Assembly: GCF_016899425.1 (NCBI RefSeq)
Contig: NZ_CP045995.1
Coordinates: forward strand, 1,178,001-1,242,000
Source: Burkholderia sp. MS389
GTDB lineage: Bacteria > Pseudomonadota > Gammaproteobacteria > Burkholderiales > Burkholderiaceae
Length of the DNA stretch: 64,000 nt
Direction: 5' to 3'
Part shown: one piece after another, positions 1 to 7,941 of the stretch
How positions within the stretch are numbered: position 1 is the first letter of the stretch
Layout: every line of letters starts with the position of its first letter
Position numbers and translations under genes: made by a program
The notes under the pieces: model-generated
What the model was told of the DNA's origin: nothing
The model's input: the letters and a program-made list of their open reading frames with translations, nothing else
Databases searched by the model: none

Positions 1-1500
1 GATCGTTTGCGCGCCGGTCGCACCGCTCACGTCGAACGTCGCGCCCGTGCCCGCGAGATTCACCGCGCCCGTCGACGCGAGGCTGCCGCCCGCGCCGAGT
101 GCGAGCGTGCTGCCGCCGTTGATCGTCGTGCCGCCCGTGTACGTGTTCGCGCCCGTCAGCGTCTGCGTGCCCGTGCCAGCAAACGTCACGCCGCCCGTCC
201 CGCCGATCGCGCCGCCGAACGTGTCGTTGCCGCTGCCGTTCAGCGTCAGCGCATTCGCGCCGAGATTCACGTTCGTGCCGGCCGCGCCGATCAGTGCGCC
301 GATCGTCTGCGCGCCCGATGCGCCGCTCACGTCGAACGTCGCCCCCGTGCCCGCGAGATTCACCGCGCCGGTCGATGCAAGGCTGCCGCCCGCGCCGAGC
401 GCCAGCGTGCTGCCGCCGTTGACCGTCGTGCCGCCTGTGTACGTGTTCGCGCCCGTCAGCGTTTGCGTGCCCGTGCCAGCAAACGTCACGCCGCCCGTCC
501 CGCCGATCGCGCCGCCGAACGTACCGTTGCCGCTGCCGTTCATCGTCAGCGCATTCGCGCCGAGATTCACGTTCGTGCCGGCCGCGCCGCTCAGCGTGCC
601 GAGCGTCTGCGCGGCCGTCGCGCCGCTCACGTCGAACGTCGCGCCCGCGCCCGCGAGGTTCAGCGCGCTGCCCGACGCGAGGCTGCCGCCCGCGCCGAGT
701 GCGAGCGTGCTGCCGCCGTTGATCGTCGTGCCGCCGGAATACGTGTTCGCGCCCGTCAGCGTTTGCGTGCCCGTGCCGGCGACGGTTACACCGCCCGTCC
801 CGCCGATCGTGCCGCCGAACGTACCGTTGGTGCCGCCATTCAGCGTCAGCGCATTCGTGCCGAGGTCGACGTTCGTGCCGGCCGCACCGGTCAGCGTGCC
901 GATCGTCTGCGTGCCGGTCGCGCCGCTCAGATTGAGCGTCGCACCGGCGCTGGCGAGGTCCACCGCGCCGGTCGATGCGAGGCTGCCGCCCGCGCCGACT
1001 GCGAGCGTGCCGCCGCCGCCGATCGTCGTGCCGCCCGTATAGGTGTTCGCGCCCGTCAGCGTCTGCGTGCCGCTGCCGGCCAGCGTCAGGCCGCCGGTGC
1101 CGCCGATCGCGCCGCCGAACGTGCTGCTGCCGTTGCCGTTCAGCGTCAGCCCGTTGCCGCCGAGGTTCACGTTCGTGCCGGCCGCGCCGGTCAGCGTGCC
1201 GAGCGTCTGCGCGGCCGTCGCGCCGCTCAAGTCGAACGTCGCCCCCGCGCCCGCGAGGTCCAGCGTGCTGCCGGACGCAAGGCTGCCGCCCGCGCCGAGC
1301 GCCAGCGTGCTGCCGGCGCCGATCGTCGTGCCGCCCGTATAGGTGTTCGCGCCGGTCAGCGTCTGCGTGCCGGTACCCGACAACGCGAGACTGCCGGTGC
1401 CGCCGATCACCCCGCCGAACGTGCCACTGGCCGTGCCGCCGAGCGTCAGTGCGTTGCCGCCCAGGTTGACGTTGGTTCCCGCGACGCCCGACAGCGCGCC
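1..1500 (-). repeat. Five tandem 300-bp (100-aa) passenger repeats
   Basis: Positions 1, 301, 601, 901 and 1201 start nearly the same sequence (GATCGT/GAGCGT-TTGC...), in exact 300-bp register inside the autotransporter gene. Each unit encodes about 100 residues, including the TFDVSGATGAQTI and LTGANTYTGGTTING segments. Units differ by scattered substitutions, mostly in the first 40 bp and around positions 230-300 of each unit. Copy number could change by slippage or recombination. Confidence 0.85.
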
Positions 1501-4500
1501 GAGCGTTTGACCGCCTGTCGCGCCGCTCAGGTCCAGTGCCGCGCCCGCGCCGGCAAGGTTCATCGTGCCGGTCGATGCCAGGCTGCCGCCCGCGCCGAGC
1601 GCCAGCGTCCCCGCGTTGATCGTCGTGCCGCCCGTATAGGTGTTCGCGCCAGTCAGCGTCGTGGTCGCCGCCCCGTCCTTCACGAGGCTGCCCGCGCCGG
1701 AAATCGCACCGCCCAGCGTGAGGCTGTTGCTGCCCCCCAGCGTCAGCGCGGCGCCCGTGCCGAGATTGACCGCATTGCCGACCGACAACGCGGCGTTCGT
1801 ATCGAGCGTCGCCGCGCCGCCGACGGTCAGCGCGCCGGAACCGAGCGCGCCGCCGTTGCCGAGCACGAGGCTGCCGCTATTGAGGTTCGTGCCGCCGGTG
1901 TAGATATTTGTGCCGGTCAGCGTCTGCGTGCCGGTGCCCGACAACGTGAGACTGCCCGTGCCGCCGATCACCCCGCCGAACGTGCCGCTGGCCGTGCCGC
2001 CGAGCGTCAGTGCGTTGCCGCCCAGGTTGACGTTCGTTCCCACGCCGCCCGACAGCGCGCCGAGCGTTTGACCGCCTGTCGCACCGCTCAGGTCCAGTGC
2101 CGCGCCCGCGCCGGCAAGGTTCATCGTGCCGGTCGATGCAAGGCTGCCGCCCGCGCCGAGCGCCAGCGTCCCAGCGTTGATCGTCGTGCCGCCCGTATAG
2201 GTGTTCGCGCCGGTCAGCGTCGTGGTCGCCGCCCCGTCCTTCACGAGACTCCCCGCGCCGGAAATCGCCCCGCCCAGCGTGAGGCTGTTGCTGCCCCCCA
2301 GCGTCAGCGCGGCGCCCGTGCCGAGATTGACCGCGTTGCCGACCGACAACGCGGCATTCGTATCGAGCGTCGCCGCGCCGCCGACGGTCAGCGCGCCGGA
2401 ACCGAGCGCGCCGCCGTTGCCGAGCACAAGGCTGCCGCTATTGAGGTTCGTGCCGCCCGAGTAGGTGCTCGCGCCGTTCAGCGTCTGCGTGCCGGAGCCG
2501 GCCAGCGTCAGGCTGCCGGTGCCGCCGATCGCCCCGCTGAACGTGCCGCTCGCCGTCCCGCCCAGCGTGAGCGCGTTGCCGCCCAGCGTCACGTTCGTCC
2601 CGGCGACACCCGACAGCGCCCCGATCGACTGCGCGCCGGTCGCGCCGCTCACGTCGAGCACCGCACCCGCGCCTGCCAGGTTCACGCTGCCGGTTGCCGA
2701 CAGGCTGCCGCCTCCGCCGATCGCCAGCGTGCCGGCATTGATCGTCGTGCCGCCCGTGTAGGTGTTTGCGGCGGTCAACGTCGTCGTCGCCGCGCCGTCC
2801 TTCACCAGACTGCCCGCGCCGGTGATGCCGCCGCTCAGCGTCAGCGCGTTGCTGCCGCCCAGTGTCAGCGCGGAACCGGTAGCGAGGCCGATCGCGTTGT
2901 TGACCGACAGGCTCGCGCTCGTATCGAGCGTTGCCGCGCCGCCGACGGTCAACGCACCCGTGCCGAGCGCCGCATTGTTGCCGAGCACCAGCCCGCCTGC
3001 ATTCAGCGTCGTGCCGCCGGCGTAGGTGTTCGCGCCGGACAGCGTCAAGGTCGCCGCGCCGTTCTTCACGAGACCGCCGCCACCCGCGACCACGCCACCC
3101 AGGCCGAGATCGGTGCTGCCGCCAAGCGTCAGCGTGGTGCCCGTCGCGATGTTGACGCCGTTCGCGAGCGACACGTTGGTGGTCGCATCGAGCGTCGACG
3201 ACCCGTTGACGTTCACCGCGCCGAGGCCGAGCGACGTATTGCTGCCGACGACGAGGTTGCCGCCGTTCAGGTTCGTGCCGCCCGTGTACGTGTTCGCGCC
3301 CGTCAGCGATTGCGTGCCGGTACCCGACAGCGTCAAGCTGCCGGACCCGCCGATCGTGCCGGCATAGGTCGCATTGACGCTGCCGCCGAGCGTCAGCGAA
3401 TTGGCGCCGAGGTCCACGTTCGTGCCGGCCGCGCCGGCCAGCGCACCGATCGTCCGCCCGCCCGCCGCAGTGCTCAGGTCGAACGTTGCGCCCGCACCGG
3501 TCAGGTTGACCGTGCCGGTCGCCGACAGACTGCCGGCCCCGCTCAGCGCGAGCGTGCCGCTGTTGATGGTCGTGTCGCCCGTATACGTGTTCGCGCCGGT
3601 CAGCGTCGTGGTTGCCGCGCCATTCTTCGTGAGGCCGCCGCTTCCGCTGATCGTGCCGGTCAGCCCGAGATCGTTGCTGCCGCCGAGCGTCAGCGTCGAG
3701 CCGGTCGCGAGATTGACCGTGTTGGCGAGCGTCACGTTCGTGCTCGTGTCGAGCGACGCCGACGCGTTGACGTTCAGCACGCCGGTGCCGAGCGCCGAAT
3801 TGTTGCCGATCACCAGGCCGCCGGCGTTCAGGTTCGTGCCGCCCGTGTAGCTGTTCGCGCCGGACAGCGTCAGCGTGCCGCCGTCGTTCTTCGTCAGCGC
3901 GCCGCCACCCGACACCGTGCCGGACAGCGTCAGCCCGGTCGCGCCCTGCACCGTCAGGCCGCCCACGCCGAGGTCCACGTTGTTGCTGACGTTGAGCCCG
4001 GCCGTACCTGCCTGCAGTGCGCCGCCGGTGGCCGTGATGGTGCCGGTGCCGAGCGACGCGTTGTCGTTGATGATCGCGGTGCCGCCCGCCAGCGTCGCGT
4101 CCTGCGCGGTGGATGCGCCGTTGATCGTCCAGTTGCCGCTCGTGACGTCGAGGTGATTGAAGTTGATGTAGTTGTTGACCGCGATCGTGCCGTTCGCCGC
4201 GACGCCTTGCTGCAGGTTGAGCGTATTGTTGCCGCCCGCGCCGCCGTCGACGACGCCGGTTGCCGCCACGCCGAGCGTGACCGGGCCGACCGTGATGTTG
4301 AACGCGCCGCCGGTGCCGCCGGCCGTATTGACCGACGAGCCCGTCACGGCATTGAACGTATTCGTGCTGTTCGCCCCCATCGACACGCCGCCGTTGATCG
4401 TGCCCGAGTTGGTGAACGTATTGCCCTGTCCCGGTGTGCCGCTCGAACCCAGCGACACGCGACCGGTGATCGTCCCGCTGTTCGTCATGTTGACCGTGCC

Positions 4501-5076
4501 GCCGCCGTACGCGGCGACCACCGGCGCATCGGCGCCGACGAGGGTCGCGCCGACCAGCGGGGAGGAGCCGATCGTACCCGTGTTCGTAATCGTCGACGTG
4601 CCGCCCGTGCCGTTTTGAACCGACAGCGCCATGCCCGTCACGCCGCTGATCGCCACGCCGGTCGAGCCCATCATCGTGCCGTTGTTGGTCACGGTGGTGG
4701 TGCTCGCCGCCGCGTTGCCGATCACCGTACCGCTCGACAGCACGCCGAGCCCGGAGCCGAGCGCCGACGGGTCGATCGTGCCGTTGTTGGTCAGCGTGAC
4801 GTTACTGCCGGTCAACGACATCGCCGTGCCGCCGACACCGAGCAGCACGCCGACGCTTGCACCGGGATTGACCGTCGCGTTCACGTTGTTGGCGCTGTTC
4901 GAATAACTGGGCGCCAGCGGATTCGCGACGCCGGAACAGGTCACCGTGGTGCCCGCCGTGCTGCAGGTCGCATAGGCGGGGACGATGCCCGCGCCCGACA
5001 GCGCCAGAAACACGCCGGTGGGCAACAGCAGTCTCGGAAACGGCTCACTCGCTTTTTTCGGACGGACAGGGTTCAT
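1..5076 (-). CDS. Giant autotransporter adhesin, N-terminal part (3' end outside window)
   Basis: An open frame of 1,692 codons runs without a stop from ATG at 5076 to the left edge, so only the secreted passenger region is visible. A GAGG ribosome-binding sequence lies about 6 nt upstream. The N-terminus is a signal peptide (MNPVRPKKASEPF, then a hydrophobic LLLPTGVFLALSGAGIVPAYA stretch split by no charge), followed by a Gly/Ser/Thr/Asn-rich low-charge region. From about residue 370 onward the motif GTQTLTGANTYTGGTTING and variants recurs, which is the passenger-associated transport repeat (PATR/autotransporter beta-strand repeat) of type V secretion. The predicted fold is a long beta-helix at the cell surface. 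The C-terminal beta-barrel should lie left of the window. The long open frame on the opposite strand is an artefact of GC-rich repeats. Adhesion or aggregation is inferred from the family, not shown. Confidence 0.85.
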   Translation of the reverse strand, partial: MNPVRPKKASEPFPRLLLPTGVFLALSGAGIVPAYATCSTAGTTVTCSGVANPLAPSYSNSANNVNATVNPGASVGVLLGVGGTAMSLTGSNVTLTNNGTIDPSALGSGLGVLSSGTVIGNAAASTTTVTNNGTMMGSTGVAISGVTGMALSVQNGTGGTSTITNTGTIGSSPLVGATLVGADAPVVAAYGGGTVNMTNSGTITGRVSLGSSGTPGQGNTFTNSGTINGGVSMGANSTNTFNAVTGSSVNTAGGTGGAFNITVGPVTLGVAATGVVDGGAGGNNTLNLQQGVAANGTIAVNNYINFNHLDVTSGNWTINGASTAQDATLAGGTAIINDNASLGTGTITATGGALQAGTAGLNVSNNVDLGVGGLTVQGATGLTLSGTVSGGGALTKNDGGTLTLSGANSYTGGTNLNAGGLVIGNNSALGTGVLNVNASASLDTSTNVTLANTVNLATGSTLTLGGSNDLGLTGTISGSGGLTKNGAATTTLTGANTYTGDTTINSGTLALSGAGSLSATGTVNLTGAGATFDLSTAAGGRTIGALAGAAGTNVDLGANSLTLGGSVNATYAGTIGGSGSLTLSGTGTQSLTGANTYTGGTNLNGGNLVVGSNTSLGLGAVNVNGSSTLDATTNVSLANGVNIATGTTLTLGGSTDLGLGGVVAGGGGLVKNGAATLTLSGANTYAGGTTLNAGGLVLGNNAALGTGALTVGGAATLDTSASLSVNNAIGLATGSALTLGGSNALTLSGGITGAGSLVKDGAATTTLTAANTYTGGTTINAGTLAIGGGGSLSATGSVNLAGAGAVLDVSGATGAQSIGALSGVAGTNVTLGGNALTLGGTASGTFSGAIGGTGSLTLAGSGTQTLNGASTYSGGTNLNSGSLVLGNGGALGSGALTVGGAATLDTNAALSVGNAVNLGTGAALTLGGSNSLTLGGAISGAGSLVKDGAATTTLTGANTYTGGTTINAGTLALGAGGSLASTGTMNLAGAGAALDLSGATGGQTLGALSGGVGTNVNLGGNALTLGGTASGTFGGVIGGTGSLTLSGTGTQTLTGTNIYTGGTNLNSGSLVLGNGGALGSGALTVGGAATLDTNAALSVGNAVNLGTGAALTLGGSNSLTLGGAISGAGSLVKDGAATTTLTGANTYTGGTTINAGTLALGAGGSLASTGTMNLAGAGAALDLSGATGGQTLGALSGVAGTNVNLGGNALTLGGTASGTFGGVIGGTGSLALSGTGTQTLTGANTYTGGTTIGAGSTLALGAGGSLASGSTLDLAGAGATFDLSGATAAQTLGTLTGAAGTNVNLGGNGLTLNGNGSSTFGGAIGGTGGLTLAGSGTQTLTGANTYTGGTTIGGGGTLAVGAGGSLASTGAVDLASAGATLNLSGATGTQTIGTLTGAAGTNVDLGTNALTLNGGTNGTFGGTIGGTGGVTVAGTGTQTLTGANTYSGGTTINGGSTLALGAGGSLASGSALNLAGAGATFDVSGATAAQTLGTLSGAAGTNVNLGANALTMNGSGNGTFGGAIGGTGGVTFAGTGTQTLTGANTYTGGTTVNGGSTLALGAGGSLASTGAVNLAGTGATFDVSGASGAQTIGALIGAAGTNVNLGANALTLNGSGNDTFGGAIGGTGGVTFAGTGTQTLTGANTYTGGTTINGGSTLALGAGGSLASTGAVNLAGTGATFDVSGATGAQTI
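1348..2469 (-). repeat. Higher-order 561-bp near-identical tandem duplication
   Basis: The segment starting near 1348 is repeated almost base for base from near 1909, a shift of 561 bp (187 codons); for example GAGCGTTTGACCGCCTG begins at 1501 and again at 2062. The 87-codon antisense frames at 1640-1903 and 2201-2464 are identical except for the last residue, which shows how little the copies have diverged. A third, clearly diverged copy begins near 2762. Boundaries are approximate. Confidence 0.8.
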
Positions 5077-5788
5077 GCTTTCCCTCTTTATTGATTTCGG
5101 CTTTGGTATTGGTATTGCGGCCGCAACGGCCGGCACGCAGCAGAAAATCGCGGATAAAAGCGTCCTCCCCGGCAATCGCGATGCGCTGTCGGTTTATTCG
5201 TGATGAGTTTTTTGATCGGCCCGGGAATGCAGCTGCGGAACTAGTCGAATGACATGATGGCGGCCCCTGGTTTCTGAAGCGACTTTCTGTTTGATTTGAT
5301 TACTACGCGCTTTCGTCAGACTAGGCTATATCAAAGTCAAACCGTTTTCCAGTCGATATTTTCCCATCGGATCAACGGCCGACGATTATGTAGTTTTTTT
5401 ACTTTCTGACAGACGAGCAGGAATAACACGCGACACACTCTTCACCGACTTTCCTTGATTTTTCGCAAAGACAACGGTTGTGCCGCATCGGTGGAAACAC
5501 CGATATATCGCCCTGATTCAATACACGTGGATTTTTGCAGTGCAATATTTTCACCGCGACGAATGATCCATTTAGATAACCAACATCCGCTTAATAAATC
5601 GATCGGAGCTGGATTATGGAACTGTCGGCGAAATTGTTTTGATTTTCAGCCTCGCAAGGCATCTGAAACGCGAATCGTTATTATTTATTCGGTGCCTGTG
5701 ACACTCGCGCGGCCGGCGCGAGACGACAGGAAACCGGAGTAACGACGAAACCGCCCGCACCGGGAGCGCGCGCTTCCGGGCCGCCCCG
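5077..5788. other. Relatively AT-rich intergenic region upstream of the autotransporter
   Basis: About 710 bp with noticeably lower GC than its surroundings. It should hold the promoter of the minus-strand autotransporter. AT-rich tracts around 5280-5420 and 5560-5690 are candidates, but I cannot assign a -35/-10 pair. A 95-codon plus-strand frame at 5455-5742 has no ribosome-binding site or recognisable domain and is not called. The composition is typical of a regulatory spacer or old horizontally acquired DNA. Confidence 0.5.
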
Positions 5789-6448
5789 TCACGAAAACAG
5801 GCTCATCAGATAAAGCATCGGTCGAAACGACACCGGCCGCGCATCGGGATTGATCCACAACCGCACCGCATACACCGCGTAGGCCGGCACCTCGCGCCAG
5901 CTCGAATAGACGTCGCGCCACTGGAAGCGGCGCGGATACGCGGCGGAGATGTTCGACCGCGCAATGCCGACGCGCTCGAACGCGAGGCGCGCCCGCGCGA
6001 GGTGGTAATACTGGCTGACGATCAGCACGCGCGACAGGCGATGTGCGCGCAGGTAGGCCAGCGTGTGCTGCGCGGTCGCGAGCGTGTTGTCGCCCTGGTC
6101 GTCGACGGCGATCCGGTCCGCCGGCACGCCGCGCGCGACGAGGTAGTCGCGCATGGCCGTCGCCTCGTTCAGCCCGGGGCCGTCGATCGCGCCGCTGACC
6201 AGAAACGCCGGGCACTGCCCCGCGCGGTAACAACGCACGCCGACATCGAGCCGGGCCGCGAGCACGGGCTTCGGCGCGCCGGTTGCGTCGAGCGCGTTGC
6301 CGAAGATCACGGCGACGTCCGCCGGGTCGCTCGGCATCCGCATGCCATGGACGACGATCGCGGCCGCCGCAGCGCCCCAGACGCACGCGACGACGGCCAG
6401 CACGCGGCCGGCCCGGGCCGCGAAGCCCCGTTTGGTTCGATATTTCAA
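5789..6448 (-). CDS. DUF218/YdcF-SanA family inner-membrane protein
   Basis: 219 aa with one N-terminal membrane segment (about residues 14-33, VLAVVACVWGAAAAAIVVHG) and a periplasmic DUF218 domain. Visible family landmarks are VIFGNAL near residue 48, the substrate-pocket region LVSGAIDGPGLNEATAM, the GVPADRI segment and SQYYHLARARLAFERVG. Members of this family (SanA, YdcF, ElyC) act in envelope integrity or bind nucleotide-like ligands; the exact reaction is unknown. The start at 6448 is a TTG with no clear ribosome-binding site, so the true start may be slightly downstream. It is co-oriented with the mreB-like gene upstream (187-bp gap) and may be co-transcribed. Confidence 0.8.
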   Translation of the reverse strand: MKYRTKRGFAARAGRVLAVVACVWGAAAAAIVVHGMRMPSDPADVAVIFGNALDATGAPKPVLAARLDVGVRCYRAGQCPAFLVSGAIDGPGLNEATAMRDYLVARGVPADRIAVDDQGDNTLATAQHTLAYLRAHRLSRVLIVSQYYHLARARLAFERVGIARSNISAAYPRRFQWRDVYSSWREVPAYAVYAVRLWINPDARPVSFRPMLYLMSLFS

Positions 6449-6635
6449 GGTATTCGGTCTCTCAGGTGTCGTCGGGCGCGTCGGCCGGCCCGGCCCCGAA
6501 CGGGCGCGTCACGCTAGCACGGCGCGCCCGCGCCTGTCCATGCGATGGACCGATGCCGGCCGAGCAGGCCGGCCATTGGGAGATCGAAAGAATGTGAAGG
6601 CGTGCGCCGGGCCGCGGCCGGCAGCACCGCCCGGC

Positions 6636-7670
6636 TCAATCGGCCGGGCACATCGCGAGCCGCCCCATCGCCTCGCCGGCGCCGCGCACCGCGCAGGTGG
6701 CCGGCTCGTCGGCGATCCGCGCGACCAGCCCGGTCTCGTCGTACAGCAGGCGTTCGAGATCGGCGAGCAAAGCGCCGCCGCCGGTCAGCACCACGCCGCG
6801 ATTCGCGATGTCGGTCACGAGTTCGGCCGGCGCGTTTTCCAGCACCGACTTCACCGCGCCGATCACCTGCTTGAGCGGCGCGGCCAGCGCGTCCGCGACG
6901 TCGTGATTGGACAGCTCGACCGAGCGCGGCAGGCCGTCGCCGATGCTGCGGCCGACGGCGCGGGTCGACGTGCGCGGCACCGCGCTGGTGGCCGAGCCGA
7001 TCGTCTTCTTCACGTGCTCGGCCGTCTGTTCGCCGAGCAGCACGCCGTACAGGTTGCGGACGTGGTTGACGATCGCCGCGTCGAACTGGCTGCCGCCGAC
7101 GCGGATCGCCTCGCGGTAAACGATGCCGCCGAGCGCGACGACCGCGACTTCGGTCGTGCCGCCGCCGATGTCGATGACCATCGAGCCGACCGGCTCGGTC
7201 ACCGGCAAACCCGCGCCGAGCGCGGCCGCCAGCGATTCCTCGATCAGTTCGACCTCCGATACGCCGGCCGCGAACGCGGCCTCGCGGATCGCGCGGCGCT
7301 CGACGGCCGTCGCGTCGGACGGCACGCACAACGTGACCTCGACCCGGCGGCTGAAGCGCGAGCGGGTGCGCGACATGTCGATGAAGCTGCGGATCATCTG
7401 CTCGGCGGCGTGCGCGTCCGCGATCACGCCGTGCCGCATCGGCCGCACGGCTTCGAGATGCCCCGGTTCGCGGCCGAGCAGCGCCTTCGCGAGCTCGCCG
7501 ACGGCCTCGAGCGTCGGCCGCGCGTCGCTCGCGCCGCCCTTGCGGAAGCAGACGACCGACGGCTGGTTCAGCACCACGCCGCGTTCGTGCGTATAGATTC
7601 GCGTACTCGCCGTTCCCGGGTCGATCGCAACGGGTTGCGCAAACAACTTTCCGAACAGCGGTGTCGACAT
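6636..7670 (-). CDS. Divergent MreB-like actin homologue (paralogue)
   Basis: 344 aa from ATG 7670 (MSTPLFGKLF; AAAGG about 7 nt upstream). Hallmarks of the MreB/actin ATPase fold are present: AIDPGTASTRIY (phosphate 1; the canonical form is AIDLGTANTLIY), the MRHGVIAD segment, IEESLAAALGAGLPV, DIGGGTTEVAVVALGG (phosphate 2) and LTGGGALLADLERLL near the adenosine site. MreB polymerises under the inner membrane and organises cell-wall elongation. The gene is not next to mreC/mreD or rodA, and several canonical residues differ (EESL instead of EEPM), so it is probably a second, stand-alone MreB rather than the main shape gene. The frame stays open upstream of 7670 but that part does not resemble MreB. 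Confidence 0.88.
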   Translation of the reverse strand: MSTPLFGKLFAQPVAIDPGTASTRIYTHERGVVLNQPSVVCFRKGGASDARPTLEAVGELAKALLGREPGHLEAVRPMRHGVIADAHAAEQMIRSFIDMSRTRSRFSRRVEVTLCVPSDATAVERRAIREAAFAAGVSEVELIEESLAAALGAGLPVTEPVGSMVIDIGGGTTEVAVVALGGIVYREAIRVGGSQFDAAIVNHVRNLYGVLLGEQTAEHVKKTIGSATSAVPRTSTRAVGRSIGDGLPRSVELSNHDVADALAAPLKQVIGAVKSVLENAPAELVTDIANRGVVLTGGGALLADLERLLYDETGLVARIADEPATCAVRGAGEAMGRLAMCPAD

Positions 7671-7941
7671 ATCAAACCTTTGTGAGGGAACGGGCCGGGA
7701 CAGCCGCGCCGCACATTTTGCCGCGCGTCCATGCCGCCCCATCACGAGCTTAGCGGCAAATCGTTCCGATACTTTAGGCAATTCCGATGATTTTTTCGCG
7801 ACGGAATGACCGGATGGGGCGTTTCGGGCACGTCCGGCCACGCAACGGCCGCTCGCGTCGGGCCTGTAAAACACGGTAATCTCTCGGTCTTGCCTGCTCC
7901 CGGCAGGCCTCAGACGCACGATCACGCCAGGTATGTTCACC

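Noticed and set aside
1-3400. Regularly spaced repeats considered as a CRISPR array
   Set aside because: Units are 300 and 561 bp, contiguous and coding, with no unique spacers; they are protein repeats.
7-5094. 1,695-codon open frame on the plus strand
   Set aside because: It is the in-register antisense of the autotransporter: the product is a monotonous Arg/Ala-rich string with no domain, whereas the minus strand gives a signal peptide and PATR repeats.
5455-5742. 95-codon plus-strand frame upstream of the autotransporter
   Set aside because: No ribosome-binding site, no domain, and the segment has intergenic composition.
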